The position numbers and the translations under genes were made by a program. From Taudactylus pleione (lineage: Eukaryota; Chordata; Amphibia; Anura; Myobatrachidae), in assembly GCA_031769625.1 (NCBI GenBank), contig JAUIMM010000643.1:1925501-1989500 (forward strand): a stretch of DNA of 64,000 bases, written 5' to 3'. Below the pieces are notes generated by a model. That model did no database searches. It was not told where the DNA came from and saw only the letters and a list, made by a program, of their open reading frames with translations. This document shows positions 47,321 to 58,315 of the stretch, in pieces (the first letter of the stretch is position 1; every line of letters begins with the position of its first letter).

Positions 47321-47518
47321 AAGGTCTATTTACTAAGCAGTGTTAGGAGACAAAGTGAATAGTGATAAGACAGTGATAAGGTACCAGCCAATCAGCTCCC
47401 AACTGTCATTTTTCAAACACAGCCTGTGAGATGGGAGTTGGGAGCTGATTGGCTGGCACCTTATCACTTTCTTATCACTTTTCACTCTGTCTCCTAACAC
47501 TGCTAGTAAATAGACCCC
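47321..47518. mobile_element. 198-bp Harbinger-like MITE with TAA duplication
   Basis: The element is a near-complete palindrome. GGTCTATTTACTA starts the left arm and TAGTAAATAGACCCC ends the right arm, with AGCCAATCAGCTCCCAAC and its inverse inside. TAA is duplicated at 47318-47320 and 47519-47521, the TWA preference of PIF/Harbinger elements. Confidence 0.87.
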
Positions 47519-47812
47519 TAAATCTCCAAACGTGATCTGGCCAGTGGACTGGTTCATAATGCAATTCTATTACAATCTCTACTTACGAAAGGAAACCAAA
47601 TCTCTCAATATGACCTGGTCACTAGACATGATCATCATACAGATATAGGATACTACACCTACCCAACACTATCTGAGAATAATAATAAATCTCTATTACA
47701 GTCTACAAAGACATAGGATACACCCCCTACCCAACACAATCTGACCAATGAACACCTAACAACAATCATAATAAAAATTCAACACCAATCTTTATGATAC
47801 AGTGACACCTTT

Positions 47813-48156
47813 GGGGCGATTCAATTCAGCACGATGCGAGCAACTTCGGGAAGGAATTCCTGTAGCTATTCAATTGACCACATTGTCATATCCGACTAGA
47901 GGATTTCTGCTCGCACCCTCCTGAGGTGCGAGCAGAAATCTGACTTAAGTGCCGGCCACAATGCTGTTTTCTGGCTTAGCGTGGTGCTAACAGCATTGCA
48001 ACCTGTACTTAAATCGGAGAATGCCGGTTACCGCGGCTAAACAGGCAACGGTAGCCGGCATCTCCCGACTAAGTGCAGGGCATGATGGGGACAATTGAAT
48101 AGCTCCGGGAACACCTTCCCGGTGCTATTCACATTGCACTGAATTGAATTGCCCCC
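47813..48156. mobile_element. 344-bp serial-hairpin MITE
   Basis: GGGGCGATTCAATTCAG and CTGAATTGAATTGCCCCC are inverted termini. The interior includes a perfect 16-bp stem with a 7-bp loop (47902-47940), another hairpin at 47960-47997 and a third around the TGCCGGTTACCG segment near 48023-48065. No ORF. Confidence 0.8.
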
Positions 48157-48595
48157 TTATTACAAGCCTTATTCTTGGAATACATTAATATTAAAGTATA
48201 TGACATAAGAGTTACAGATCCCAAATTACTTAAAATGTCTTTAATTTACAATAGATGGTGCTAGAACACCAGAATCCACTGACAATAAAAGATTACAACA
48301 TGACTCAACATTTAGCGATTATGAGGCTGTTGCAAAGTTAAACGTTAAGTCCGTAATGTGAAGTTTATCTTGCATCGTTTTGCATAAAGCATGTGTCGGA
48401 ACTGAATGTATACAACTACAGGTGATGCAGGGTAAAACACATTTTAGTCATATCTCCACTTGCAACAAAAGCTTAGTTCAGTGAGGGCATGTTGGTGGAA
48501 TTGTCGGCTACGTAGAGATGGTTGGAAAAGTAAATACTAGTGTTTGGTTTTAAACTAGAAAAAAACTAAAGAGCTAATTACTGATTTTTCGAAAA

Positions 48596-49480
48596 ATGAA
48601 TAGGTCAGAGTTGCAGCCATTAACTATTGACAACTTGAAGGTTGAAAGGCTAAAATATTTTAAATTACTAGGTACCATAATATCTGAGGATTTGTCATTG
48701 AATACTAATATTGAAGCTATGGTGAAAAAAATAAATAAATAAATAAAATAAATGGAAAAACATACTAAATTTTCTGGGGAAATTGAGGGCAGTGAATTTT
48801 TCTAAGAAAAATATGGTGACATTTTGGGATTAGGTGAAAGCCGGACCGGACAAGATTCCGGAACGCCGGACTGGGACAGCTCCCTGCAGCGACCTCTGCT
48901 GCTGAGGAGCTGTCAGCTGCATAATGAGTCCCCGTCCGGGGGGTGTGTTAGTGACAGGCAAGGATCGATCATTACAGTGGCTCTGCCGGACCAGATGCCA
49001 GGACGCCGGAACGGACCAGCTCTGCTGTAACGCGATGTCTGTCCGAAGGAGCTGGCTGTAATCTCTCCCTCCCTCCGGTGATAGGCTGTCACTACATGGC
49101 ACTACACAACCCCCGGACACTGCTTTTTAGCAGCAAGCTGGTCCATTCCGGCGTCCTGGCATCTGGTCCGGCAGGGAGCCACTATAATGAACGCTCCCTG
49201 CCTGTCACTGACACCCCCCCCCAGACGGGGACTCGCATTATACAGCTGACAGCTCCTCAGCAGCAGAGGTTGCTGCAGGGAGCTGTCCCAGTCCGGCGTT
49301 CCGGAATCTTGTCCAGTCCGGCTTTCACCAATACCCTGAAATTTTACTGTTATCGAAAGTGTCTTAACTGTATACTGGCTTGGTATGAGAATCGCACAAA
49401 GCAGAGTTGTTAAAATGGAAAATGGTAGTAATTTGCCCTCTATTGATGAAATCTATATTAGAAGCAGCATGAAGGCGACT
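48596..49480 (+). pseudogene. LINE reverse-transcriptase remnant (Rex/CR1-like), split by a foldback element
   Basis: Plus-strand pieces RLKYFKLLGTIISEDLSLNT and NIEAMVKKIN (about 48640-48740) resemble the RT C-terminal region of Rex/CR1-type LINEs. After the foldback element a further degraded piece follows (49340-49480). The clade is uncertain. Confidence 0.55.
48833..49329. mobile_element. 497-bp GC-rich foldback element
   Basis: Arms of about 220 bp (48833 to about 49060, and about 49110-49329) are inverted copies, beginning GGTGAAAGCCGGACCGGACA and ending in its near-inverse. They contain CCGGAACGCCGGACTGGGAC and its partner. No ORF of note and no clear target duplication. Confidence 0.83.
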
Positions 49481-50149
49481 ATATCAAACTAAGCGCACAC
49501 ATAAATGTGTAAATACACCTTTCTTTACATACAGTTGCCCAATACAGGAACAATTGCAGCTGACTTGTGCTCAACTCAATTATACACTTGTGCATTATAC
49601 TGTAGATTTATAAAATGAAGGGAAATATTGGTAGGGGTAATCATTTGGAATGAAAATATACTTCACATACTGCATTCACCTTATTTCGTGACATTTCTCT
49701 TGGAATACCTGCATCCCTGACTACTATGGTAATAATACACACAGAAATAGCCCATTGCAGCTACCAGTGTGACCTGTACATTGAACATGGTCATAATGCT
49801 ATCCTATTATAGACACAGCAATGGCCAGGCTCCCAACATACTGTACATGATAATTGAAATGTAAAATACTATATTAAAGACCACAACCAGGGGAACAGCT
49901 CTGTGCATCTCACCATTATGAAACTGCAGGAGCTCTGTCACTGAGACACATTGCTAAGAATAGATTCGCAAACCCTGGGACTTGAAGCCAGGGACTGCTG
50001 GTGCTGCCAGTGTTACTATGCTGGTATGGAATCTGCTGATGACCTGTATACTGCATATATGATGTGCACTATGCTCTACAGTATAGCACAGTATATATAC
50101 CTCACTAGTAGGTCTTTAGTCCATTTCCAGGCCAGACTACGGTTCACAT

Positions 50150-50540
50150 GCCGCACCTGTAGCCAACTTCAACTTTCATTTAGGCCCTCAGCGGCTTTCC
50201 TTCTGATGTCTCCGCTTCCCCGGATCTACTTCCTCACCTCTCTGACTACTCCTTCCCACCGTGCCAGGAGGACAGGAGCATCATAGCCACCAGCAGACAC
50301 GGAGAAGCCAATCACTACACGCTCAGCAGCTCCACAGCCTCCTCATAGACCAATCGCTGCCCAGGAAGGGCGGGGCGCTCTCCCATTGATCTGTAGTCAG
50401 GGGATCCGAATTCACGGCGTTAGTACAGTACGGGACTTGCCCTCAATTGTTGCGGCTTCCAGCCCGTCACTGCGCATGCGTGAGGACGACGCTGGGCGTT
50501 ATCAATATTTATTATTTGTGAAGGACATTTTTTTTTTATT
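50150..50540 (-). promoter_or_regulatory. Candidate LETM2 promoter, possibly bidirectional
   Basis: This is the most promoter-like segment upstream of LETM2. It has two CCAAT motifs (about 50308 and 50351), a GGGCGGGGC GC box (about 50369) and CTGCGCATGCGTGAG, a good NRF-1-type site (about 50470-50484), in sequence richer in CpG than its surroundings. NRF-1 sites are common in genes for mitochondrial proteins. No TATA box is needed for this type. In mammals LETM2 is divergent from NSD3, so this could also drive a plus-strand gene; no NSD3 coding was recognised in the window. Confidence 0.5.
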
Positions 50541-50559
50541 CCAACAGCGCCGCGTCATT

Positions 50560-51355
50560 ACTCCATCTGTTAGTTTATCATCTAGGAAGCATTATAATTC
50601 AAAAATGAAATGTGTGGCCATATTAATTTAAGTAACTCTTAAGGGCTATAATTGTGGTTCATGAACATGTTTCATATTAGTACAAATTTAACTCAATTTC
50701 AAAACAATGTTTGACTTCCTTAACCCCTTAACTGGATAAACTGCTCAGAATTTGTGAGTTTGTTTAAATTCAATTAAATTTCGAATGCAATTTTTTAAAA
50801 TGTATTAAGGACTCTATTTATTAAAACATTTTTGTTTACTAAAATAATGTGCATTTCTCATATCTGCTTGAAATGTACTAAGGGGGATTGTGAAAAAATA
50901 CCAGATGGGAGCCTTGTTATAACATTCACCATCTGGAGATGGCGTTAAGCAAGATTCCCCTTTCCCTTAGTAACAAACGTCATTTCCAGGAAGTGGACAA
51001 CATCGGCTGACATTGGACCCATACGCAGCACTTGTGGTTGACCATACCCTACCGCATGCACTGCGAGTGCTGCTGTGTTTAGTTCAGCAATGTGACATGT
51101 ACGCTGACAATGCGTCTTAATTATGCTCGCCCCAGAAACAGCGCTCAGATGCAGAGGCACGCCTGCGTTCGCACCACACCACACTCCCGTTACCATCGTC
51201 CACCTCATGTCGCCACCCACAATCAGCACGTCCTGTAACTCATGATTGTCGACTGGCTGCAAACGCTTCCCGATCGCAGCGACTGGTTCGTGCACGCGCA
51301 CTGCGTCTTGTACACATGCGCAGTTTGCAAACTTCGCCAGGCTACGTGCAAACTC
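50560..51355. other. Intergenic or intronic sequence, no supported gene
   Basis: The left part is AT-rich and the right part CpG-containing. The right part may be the interior of the truncated MITE ending at 51386. Confidence 0.5.
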
Positions 51356-51356
51356 A

Positions 51357-51386
51357 GCCTTGCGAACGGGTCTGAATCAGGCCCTG
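51357..51386. mobile_element. Truncated end of the GGGCCTGATTCAGA MITE family
   Basis: GCGAACGGGTCTGAATCAGGCCC is the same terminus as at 3747-3769, with one difference. The other end was not found, so the copy is truncated or too diverged to recognise. Confidence 0.6.
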
Positions 51387-51569
51387 AGAACAAACATAAA
51401 ACAACAAATTTTTGCAGCAGTAGCTGTCAAGCAATGCAGTGACTATAACACAGTGGTGAGATATGGTACTGCAGGGATTAACAACACTGAATCTAGCAGA
51501 GCCAAGTTCCAATATATAACAACATTAATATCGATTTTTAACATCGGTTTATCAATAAACGGACCATTG

Positions 51570-52652
51570 CTTGGGCGTCGGAACAGGTAGGGGGGATGCA
51601 AGGAGGCGGCCCCCCAAAACATTTGAACGGCGCCAGTGAAGCAGCGGCCGCAGACGGTCACGGGCTGTGCATTATAACAATAGGCTGCACAGCACAGTCC
51701 CTGACCATCCACGGCTGCCACTCCAGTGACAGCTCCCCGGATAATAGCTAGGAGAGAGTAAGGAGGTGCGGGACTCGGCAGAGGTTGGTGCTCTGCCAGC
51801 AGCAATGGTACGCTGTTCCCTCTGCTGCATCCCTGGCTGACAGTCTGTGGCTACTCTGCAGACTCTTGTCATTGGTTTCCCCCCTTTTTGGACTTTTATG
51901 GGGTTTTTTGTTTTGGCCAGAGCCCTGGACAGGGAGGGATCACTTCACCACAGATGCTGCAAAGTTTCTTGTGCAGAGATCTGGACTGGCCCGTACTGTT
52001 AGACAGCTCCTGCAACTCGTTCTCCCCATGTGAGTACAGTTATTCTTCCTGTGTAATGGCATTGCTTTGTTCCTGCTGTTTCCCAGCTCTCCCAGTGTGC
52101 AATGGATGACACCCAATTTTTGCCGGTCATTTGATCCACACCCCAGTACAGCTATTGCCCTCTGATGTTAGGGTAGTACATATCCCACAAGCAGAAAGTT
52201 TATATCAGGACGCTGGCTCTGTGTCTAACTGTGCCCATCAATACTCTCTCTGTAGCATTAGATCATGGCCCGGCCCCAGCAACATGTCAGTTGGACGCAG
52301 AGCCGTAACTAGACTTTTTGGTGCCCTGTGCCAGAGAGAGCATTGGCATCCCCCCCTCATTTTTTAAATAGTGCACCTGTAAAAGGGCCATGGGGAAGGG
52401 CCAGGGAAGAGAAAGGGGAAGCCAGGAGATGTTGGGTATAAAAGAAGAGGAAGCTACAAGTGAGAATGATAATAAACAGTTGAATCAACAGGCTGAAAGA
52501 GGACCCCCTGCCCTGCAGTGCCCTGTGCCATGGCACTGGTCGCACTACCCTAGTTACGGCCCTGGTTGGACGGAGGGGGAGGGGGGTAGGAGCCAAAATT
52601 TAATTATATATTGCCCACCCCACCCCAACATAAAATCGTTCTGACGCCCCTG
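51570..52652. mobile_element. 1.08-kb hAT element, non-autonomous
   Basis: GACCATTG is duplicated exactly at 51562-51569 and 52653-52660. The right terminus reads CAGGGGCGTCAGAAC inward and the left reads CTTGGGCGTCGGAAC. An 8-bp duplication and a CAGGG-type terminus identify the hAT superfamily. No transposase is seen. A second hAT MITE is nested inside. Confidence 0.85.
52298..52564. mobile_element. 267-bp hAT MITE nested in a larger hAT element
   Basis: CAGAGCCGTAACTAG and CTAGTTACGGCCCTG are inverted termini with one mismatch, and GTTGGACG is duplicated at 52290-52297 and 52565-52572. Inside, GGTGCCCTGTGCC and the GTGCCATGGCACTGG segment lie near the two ends. No ORF. Confidence 0.92.
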
Positions 52653-52659
52653 GACCATT

Positions 52660-53560
52660 GCACCATTTTGTGCAGCTTCTAGGTATAAACTGGGGACTGA
52701 ATAGGGGCTCGGAGAGGGGGGGCGGCGGATATTAATTACGCAGGCTTGTTGGAAGGGCCTGGCAGGGAACTGGGTCCGACGCCGTAAGCCCTCCCTCTGT
52801 CAGCAGCCCAGTATATGCTGCTGTGTGCTGGGCTGCAGTGGGAGACCAGGGAGACTGCTCGCTGCTGCTGAGCTGCAGTCGCCCTTCCTATGCCGGGGGG
52901 GGGAGGGATTGCACTGATTGTATCCCCGCCTGGGTTTGTACCGGGCTGAGGGGCTCACAGCGCCGCTGCTTTGCTGCACTGCAGCCATGCCCCCTTGATA
53001 GTAATGGGACCCAGGCCAGCTGTCTATGGCCCTGTGGCTGAGGGCTGCTTCATTTACATTTCCCCGGAGTCTGCTCCTCTCTGCTGCTGCCGGGTCCTGC
53101 CGTGCTCGGCTGCACGCCAGACACTGAGGGAGGGTGCAGGGATGTGTTGGGAGATCCCTCTGCCATTGGTGGCTGCTGGAAGATGGTCTTCTGGCAGCCG
53201 CCCAGTGTGCGTTTTTGACTGTTTGCATTGTTTGCGATCATGTCAGGTTAACACACAGCCTGTCAAGTGGTTAATGAGTTTATTGAAAAAGAAAAGATTC
53301 CTGGGGGTGTCTCAAACACCCCCATCTTCAGAGGCCTCTATTGAACCTCCGAACCCGTCTCCTCCACACCATCCTGCAGAGCACAGCAGTGTGCGCTCTG
53401 CAGGGGACCGATCAGTCACCCCTGCTGCAATAGAAATCAGCCAGGTAGAGCTGGGGGGGGGAAGGTTGTTGGGAGCAATAAGGTCCCCCCCTCACACTTT
53501 GATTCCATAGCGTGCACATAACATTCCGGGGTGCAATTTCATGAGTGATGTCGGCGGTTG
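52660..53560 (+). other. GC-rich segment, possible transposon-derived ORF
   Basis: The region is GC-rich with CTG-rich stretches. A short plus-strand frame (about 53267-53510) starting near MSLLKKKRFLG and rich in proline and serine vaguely resembles N-termini of hAT-type transposases, but no catalytic motif is present. No host gene is supported. Confidence 0.25.
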
Positions 53561-54835
53561 AAGACCGTAACATAAGGAGCAAATCCATTCTGCAGGTTTC
53601 CTGACAATTGCTGTGTGCAGGGAGAATTCTTATATACTCCTGGCTGCAGGCGTCTTGTGACCGCATACTGGTCTCCTGTTGGAGGACATCCGATCACCTG
53701 ATCCAGACTGTCATGGCTGCGCCAAGGAGCCAGTGCTGGAGGGAATGCTGCACGTGGAAGCCAGGGAGATTGCAGGTGAGAAGAAGCTGCAGCTGGTGGG
53801 GGGTCTGTCATGAAGCCGGATCATGGAGCAGGGAACCAGGTAAGTGACCCGATGGCTGCAGCAGTGTCTTGTTCAGGCTATGGTGGTCGATGGTGTCCTA
53901 GTGCACATGCGCACGACGGAGCCGGCTCCGTCGTGCGCATGCGCGAGACCCAGATAGCGACGGGCAAACTGTCGCTCCGGGTCTCGTACCAAAGGGGGCG
54001 TGCTGTCGATGTTGAGTGATGTTGAGTTGACAGCCCTTTGATGGGCGTGCTGGGGGTGTGGCTGCCCAGACGGAGGCGTTCCCATGGGAACGCCTACTGT
54101 CTGGTGCCGGCCCCACTGACATCACAAGTGATGTCAGTGGGAGTGCTTTCGGCTCTGTTTGAGCCGAAAGCACTCCAGGGCTTGCGGCAATGAGACCCTA
54201 CCACAATGGTCTCGTCGCAAGCCCGATGGTTTCGATGGTCTTGACCATCACAACCATCTTCCTGGCTGCTCTAAAAATCAAGAAGGACGGCCCTGATTCA
54301 GAGCGAGTGCTCTATCAGAGCGTCCGGCTCTGAATCAGGGCCTAAGTACACACACACTGTGGCTTCAGACGCAGAAATGGCACAGGAGATGACACTTCGG
54401 AGATAGTACTCGGATGACATACTAAGTAAAAACACACACCATGGGTAAACACTAGGAGAGCATCACTGGAAGGAGCTTGGAACCTGGAATGCTGCAACAG
54501 CAAGGATACACTGGAAGTAACAACATTGTACGCGCAAATTCCTGTTGCCTGGAGCCTGGGAAAATACCCTAAGGTAGCAGTCCATTGGAGGATAGTGTCA
54601 GCTGACAGCAACCAATGCAAAGGGCAATCAGGTGATGTAGACTGTCATGGCTGCGCCCATGATGGTAACCGCAGAAACCAAATCATGGAGCGAGTACATG
54701 GATGTCCTTGCAGACACCAGGTATAATCCTCAGCGCGTCACTCGCCGCTGCACCTGGCATCTGACCGCTAGAGAGGTCAGGGGAACCCGGCACTGAGGTG
54801 AGTAACAGCTGATCCTAGGCCGCAACTTGACAGTA
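53560..54835 (-). repeat. Chromovirus LTR region, interrupted
   Basis: Just beyond the chromodomain end the minus strand reads GGGTACTGTCAAGTTGCGG, like the GGTACTGTCA that starts many vertebrate chromovirus LTRs, so the LTR probably starts near 54832 and runs to lower coordinates. A GACTGTCATGGCTGCGCC segment occurs both at 54649 and 53707. A TATATAAG-type box lies on the minus strand near 53635. The hairpin cluster at 53906-54343 interrupts it. The outer end is not defined. Confidence 0.45.
53906..54343. repeat. Cluster of back-to-back perfect hairpins
   Basis: Palindromes and stem-loops follow one another almost without spacers: a perfect 36-bp palindrome (53906-53941), a stem at 53945-53985, a perfect 22-bp palindrome (54074-54095), a 13-bp stem with 2-bp loop (54113-54140), a perfect 15-bp stem with 5-bp loop (54141-54175), stems at 54178-54224 and 54225-54258, and finally 54289-54343 with GGCCCTGATTCAGAGC/GGCTCTGAATCAGGGCC ends. 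No ORF. Confidence 0.9.
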
Positions 54836-56519
54836 CCCACCTCTGACAGGGTGGACTCCGGACACCCACAAGGCCTATCAGGAATTTTTTTATGAAAAGC
54901 TCAAACAAGCTGTGGAGCATGGACATCAGACGCCTTGATCCATGCTCGTTCTTCAGGTCCGTACCCCTTAGAATCAATGAGATACTGAAGCTGATTCAAC
55001 CGTTGTCGAGAATCAAGGATCTTCTCAATCTCAAATTCGACTCGCAATTGAGTATGAACTTGAGCTGTCTTGGGTGGAGAACGTTGAAATTGATGAAGAA
55101 TTAATGGTCATAGAAGAGAAACATGAATTGTGTTGGAAATCTTCAACAGAGGCAGTAGCTCCAGTTTATACACCACCGGATTGATGACTTTAAGAATATG
55201 ATATGGTCCAATGAAATGTGGAGCAAATTTCATGCTTGGAACCTTTAGCCGAAAGTTTTTAGTTGACAGCCACACCCTATATCCAATCTTCAGAAGAGAA
55301 ATGGGCAAGAAGTTTATGATCCGCAAAGTTTGTGTAGTTACCAAAAGCTTTTTTCAAGGAGTGTATGTTTTTCCATATATCAGAAAAGTATTCCACCAGA
55401 TTTGTGATGGCAGGTACTTACATAGGAGGTACATCTTGGAAATATGGAACATGAGGATGTCTTCCATATACTGCAAAGAATGGAGTAGAATTTGAAGAGG
55501 AGTGGTACCTAAAATTGTGAGCAAACTCTGACCAAGGTAATAAATCAACCCAGTCATCTTGAGAAGAACATACAAAGAGTCTAAGAAATGTTTCCAATTC
55601 CTGATTCACCCTCTCAGATTGGCCATTTGTTTGCGGGTGATAGGCGGAAGAAAACTTCAGTTTAATTCCACAAGAGGCGCATAAAGCCCTCCAGAAATTG
55701 GCCACAAATCGTACACCTTGATCTGACACTATCTCCTTTTGTAGTCCATAAAGGTGGAAGATGTCACAAATAAACATTTTGGCCAACTGTGGAGATGAAG
55801 GAAGTCCAACTAAGGGAATAAAATGGGCCATTTTTGATCTACTACCACCCAGATAGTATTGTGTCCCTTAGAGGATGGTAACTCAGTAATAAAATCCATC
55901 GACAGATGAGTCCAAGGAGTATCAGCAATAGGCAGAGGACGCAAAGGGCCAATTATTTTGTTGCGAGTGGATTTATACTGAGCACACTTGGCACAGGAAA
56001 CAATAAAATTCCGAACGTCTTCCTTCATAGTCGGCCACCAGTAGGAGCGTTGTAAAAACTTAAAAGTTTTGAGGATGCCCTAGTGGCCATCAAAACAAGG
56101 AGGCATGAGCCCAAGTTAATAAATTCTTGTGCAACTGAGGCGCCACAAAGATCTTGCCAAGAGTAGGAGTCAGCAACTGAGTTTGAGCAAAAAGAAGTTG
56201 GCGACCTGTATTTGAAATTGTATAGAACACTGGTTCAAAAGACCAACAACTTTTGATCCCCTATGGCATAATTCTTCTCGGCCAGGGAAAATTTACAGGA
56301 AAAGAAACCATAAGGATGATTCTTCCCATCTTCAGCCACCTGAGACAGTACAGCTCCCACTCCTACCGAAGAGGCGTCGACTTCTAACGTGAAGGGTTTC
56401 TCAAGTTGTGGTTGACAAAGAATTGGAGCTGTTGAAAAAGCTGTTTTGAGTGCTTGGAAGGCAGCCACCGCTGCAGGATGCCAATGAACCGGATTAGCAC
56501 CCTTCTTAGTGAGAGCCAT
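54780..56519 (-). pseudogene. pol: Ty3/Gypsy chromovirus RNase H, integrase and chromodomain, broken
   Basis: In minus-strand order: RT/RNase H region (56519-56235) with an HPAAVAAFQALKTAFSTAPI and LEVDASSVGVGAVLSQ segment; zinc-binding and core start of integrase (56130-55810), with a YWWPTMKEDV-equivalent piece and LSMDFITELP (first aspartate); core (55831-55418) with VSDQGVRFV (second aspartate) and GQSERVNQELE (glutamate); a C-terminal FAPHFIGPYHILKVINPVVYKL-like part (55344-55108); and a chromodomain piece near 55000-54900 ([20 protein letters not shown]). The chromodomain places it in the chromovirus branch. Frame breaks are frequent. Confidence 0.88.
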
Positions 56520-57035
56520 GATGGGGGTTACAATATATGTTCCCTGAACAGACTTACCATTTATATAATGCTGCTGAGTGGTCAGTTATTTGTAAGAATA
56601 TCTATGACTTCATAAGATGAATGATCATTCTCTAAGAGCCATAAACAGCATATAAACCTCTTATTTACTCTTCAAATGAGTCTCCCATGCCAACCAGGAT
56701 AATACATTTCTCTAACGTTTGAGACATTTTTTTTAATTTTTGTTTTGAACAAAAAAGAACTAACACAGCACAGTGTGTTAGCTTCAGAAAAAAAAAATAT
56801 ACATATTAAATTGGTAATAGAAGATTCTGATTTAGACATCCCTGCAAAACAGACATTTGCTTTAGGGCTCAGCAGATTCCTATTTTATTTATTAAATATT
56901 ATGCTTATATTTATTAAACATTCTACATATATTTATTAAATGTTATACTTATATTTATTAAATAGTATACTTGACTTTAGTAATGAATTTATTTCTTATC
57001 AATGGGTCCATTATTCATCCAGCTGAATGTTGTGA
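56520..57035. other. AT-rich spacer between the two chromovirus pieces
   Basis: No gene was recognised. It contains several copies of an ATATTTATTAAA-type motif (about 56890-56965). It lies at the orientation switch of the chromovirus. Confidence 0.5.
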
Positions 57036-57039
57036 CCAC

Positions 57040-57690
57040 AGGTAGTTTTATCAATGTTCCAAATCTGACAGACAGGGGTTTCAGACCCTGCATAGAATCA
57101 AATCACTGTAAAAAAATAGATATCCTTTGCCACTCATCTTCAGCTTTTTGATAAACTTCCCTTTTCACTAAATTGGATCTCCGTGGAGCCTATAATTTAA
57201 TCCGTATTAAGGCAGGGTGGAAAACTGCTTTTAATATGCGTGTCGGACATTGTGAGTTCTTGGTGATGCCTTTTGGCTTGTGTAATGCGCCAGCAATCTT
57301 CCAGAGCTCGGTCAGTGAAATCTTCCAAGATGTCCTTTACAAATCTGTTGTAGTCTATCTGGACGACATTTACATTTTTTCAGAGAACCTGCAATCCCAT
57401 CGTCTATTGTCAGAGAGGTTTTGTCCCGTCTTCGGGAAAATACGGGAACATTTCTAAATGTCTTTCTGAACAGTCCTCAGAGCCATTTTTGGGGCATAGC
57501 ATATCGGGAAATGGATTCAGACAAGCTAAGAGCCATCCAAGACTGGCCCCAACCGAACTCCTTGAAAGCCATCCAACGGTCTCTTGGCTTCTCTAATTAT
57601 TATAGGAGATTTAGTTTAAACTTTTGTACTATTGTTGGATTGCTGCTGCTGCAATCCTGTGGACACTGCATCCCCACTTGGCAGGCATAG
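57040..57690 (+). pseudogene. pol: Ty3/Gypsy reverse transcriptase piece, inverted relative to integrase
   Basis: The plus strand carries RT: a degraded GFRPCIE piece (about 57078), [14 protein letters not shown] (first catalytic aspartate), [28 protein letters not shown] (YLDD at about 57355) and a GFSNYYRRF thumb piece. Frame breaks occur near 57440-57460. The order matches the missing 5' partner of the minus-strand RNase H and integrase, but on the other strand. Confidence 0.88.
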
Positions 57691-58315
57691 TTGATGCTGA
57701 CTTATTTTAACCCAGATGGCATGAGATATTGAATGCTTGATTATCCCTTTTTTTTCTTAACTAAAATTAATAAAGGTGACATTTTTTTTCTTCAAATACT
57801 TTTTTATTAATTTTCAAAATAAAGATCACAATATGTATTACACAAAAAAGATCAGGATTAAGCATTTCCAATATCAGTTGGTATACTAAGCAAGTTTCTA
57901 GATAATACTTAAAGTAAAACTCTTTAAGCCGCATATATGATTGAAAATAGAGAATAGGTATATTAACATTATATAGAACATCTTGACCATTACCTTGGTC
58001 CAAAATATTAGATAACCTAAACGTTATCAATATTTAATTAGACATTGATGTTATTATCTAGAACAAATTAACGCTAGATTATTTGGAATGACAATATATA
58101 TCAATGATCTAACAAAATACATAAAAGATGAGACATGACACATGAGGGAAAAGAGGGGAGGGAGGGGAAAAAAAAATAGCATTGTCAAGTATTAAAATCC
58201 GTATTGGAGTAGACTTCCTTATCTTAAAAGTAACTCTTCAAATTTAAGAGATCCAAGTATGGTTGGACTAAGTAGGAGGAATTAGAAGATAGCTTATCTA
58301 TATATTTCGTATCTT

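Larger units (their letters stand above)
45105..47770. repeat. Ancient ~90-bp tandem repeat, interrupted by MITEs
   Basis: Blocks with the shared order ACATAGGACACTACACCTAC, then AACATGACCTG, then GACATGATCATAATACAATT, then CTATTACAGTCTATAAAGAC occur at about 45110-45195, 45596-45830, 46040-46130, 46618-46734, 47281-47320, 47522-47600 and 47600-47770. A weaker copy is near 49760-49860. Between the blocks sit MITEs with their own termini. Copies are diverged, so the count is approximate. Confidence 0.75.

Noticed and set aside
52800..53241. Minus-strand ORFs in the GC-rich segment
   Set aside because: They are open only because of GC-rich composition; no domain or splice evidence.
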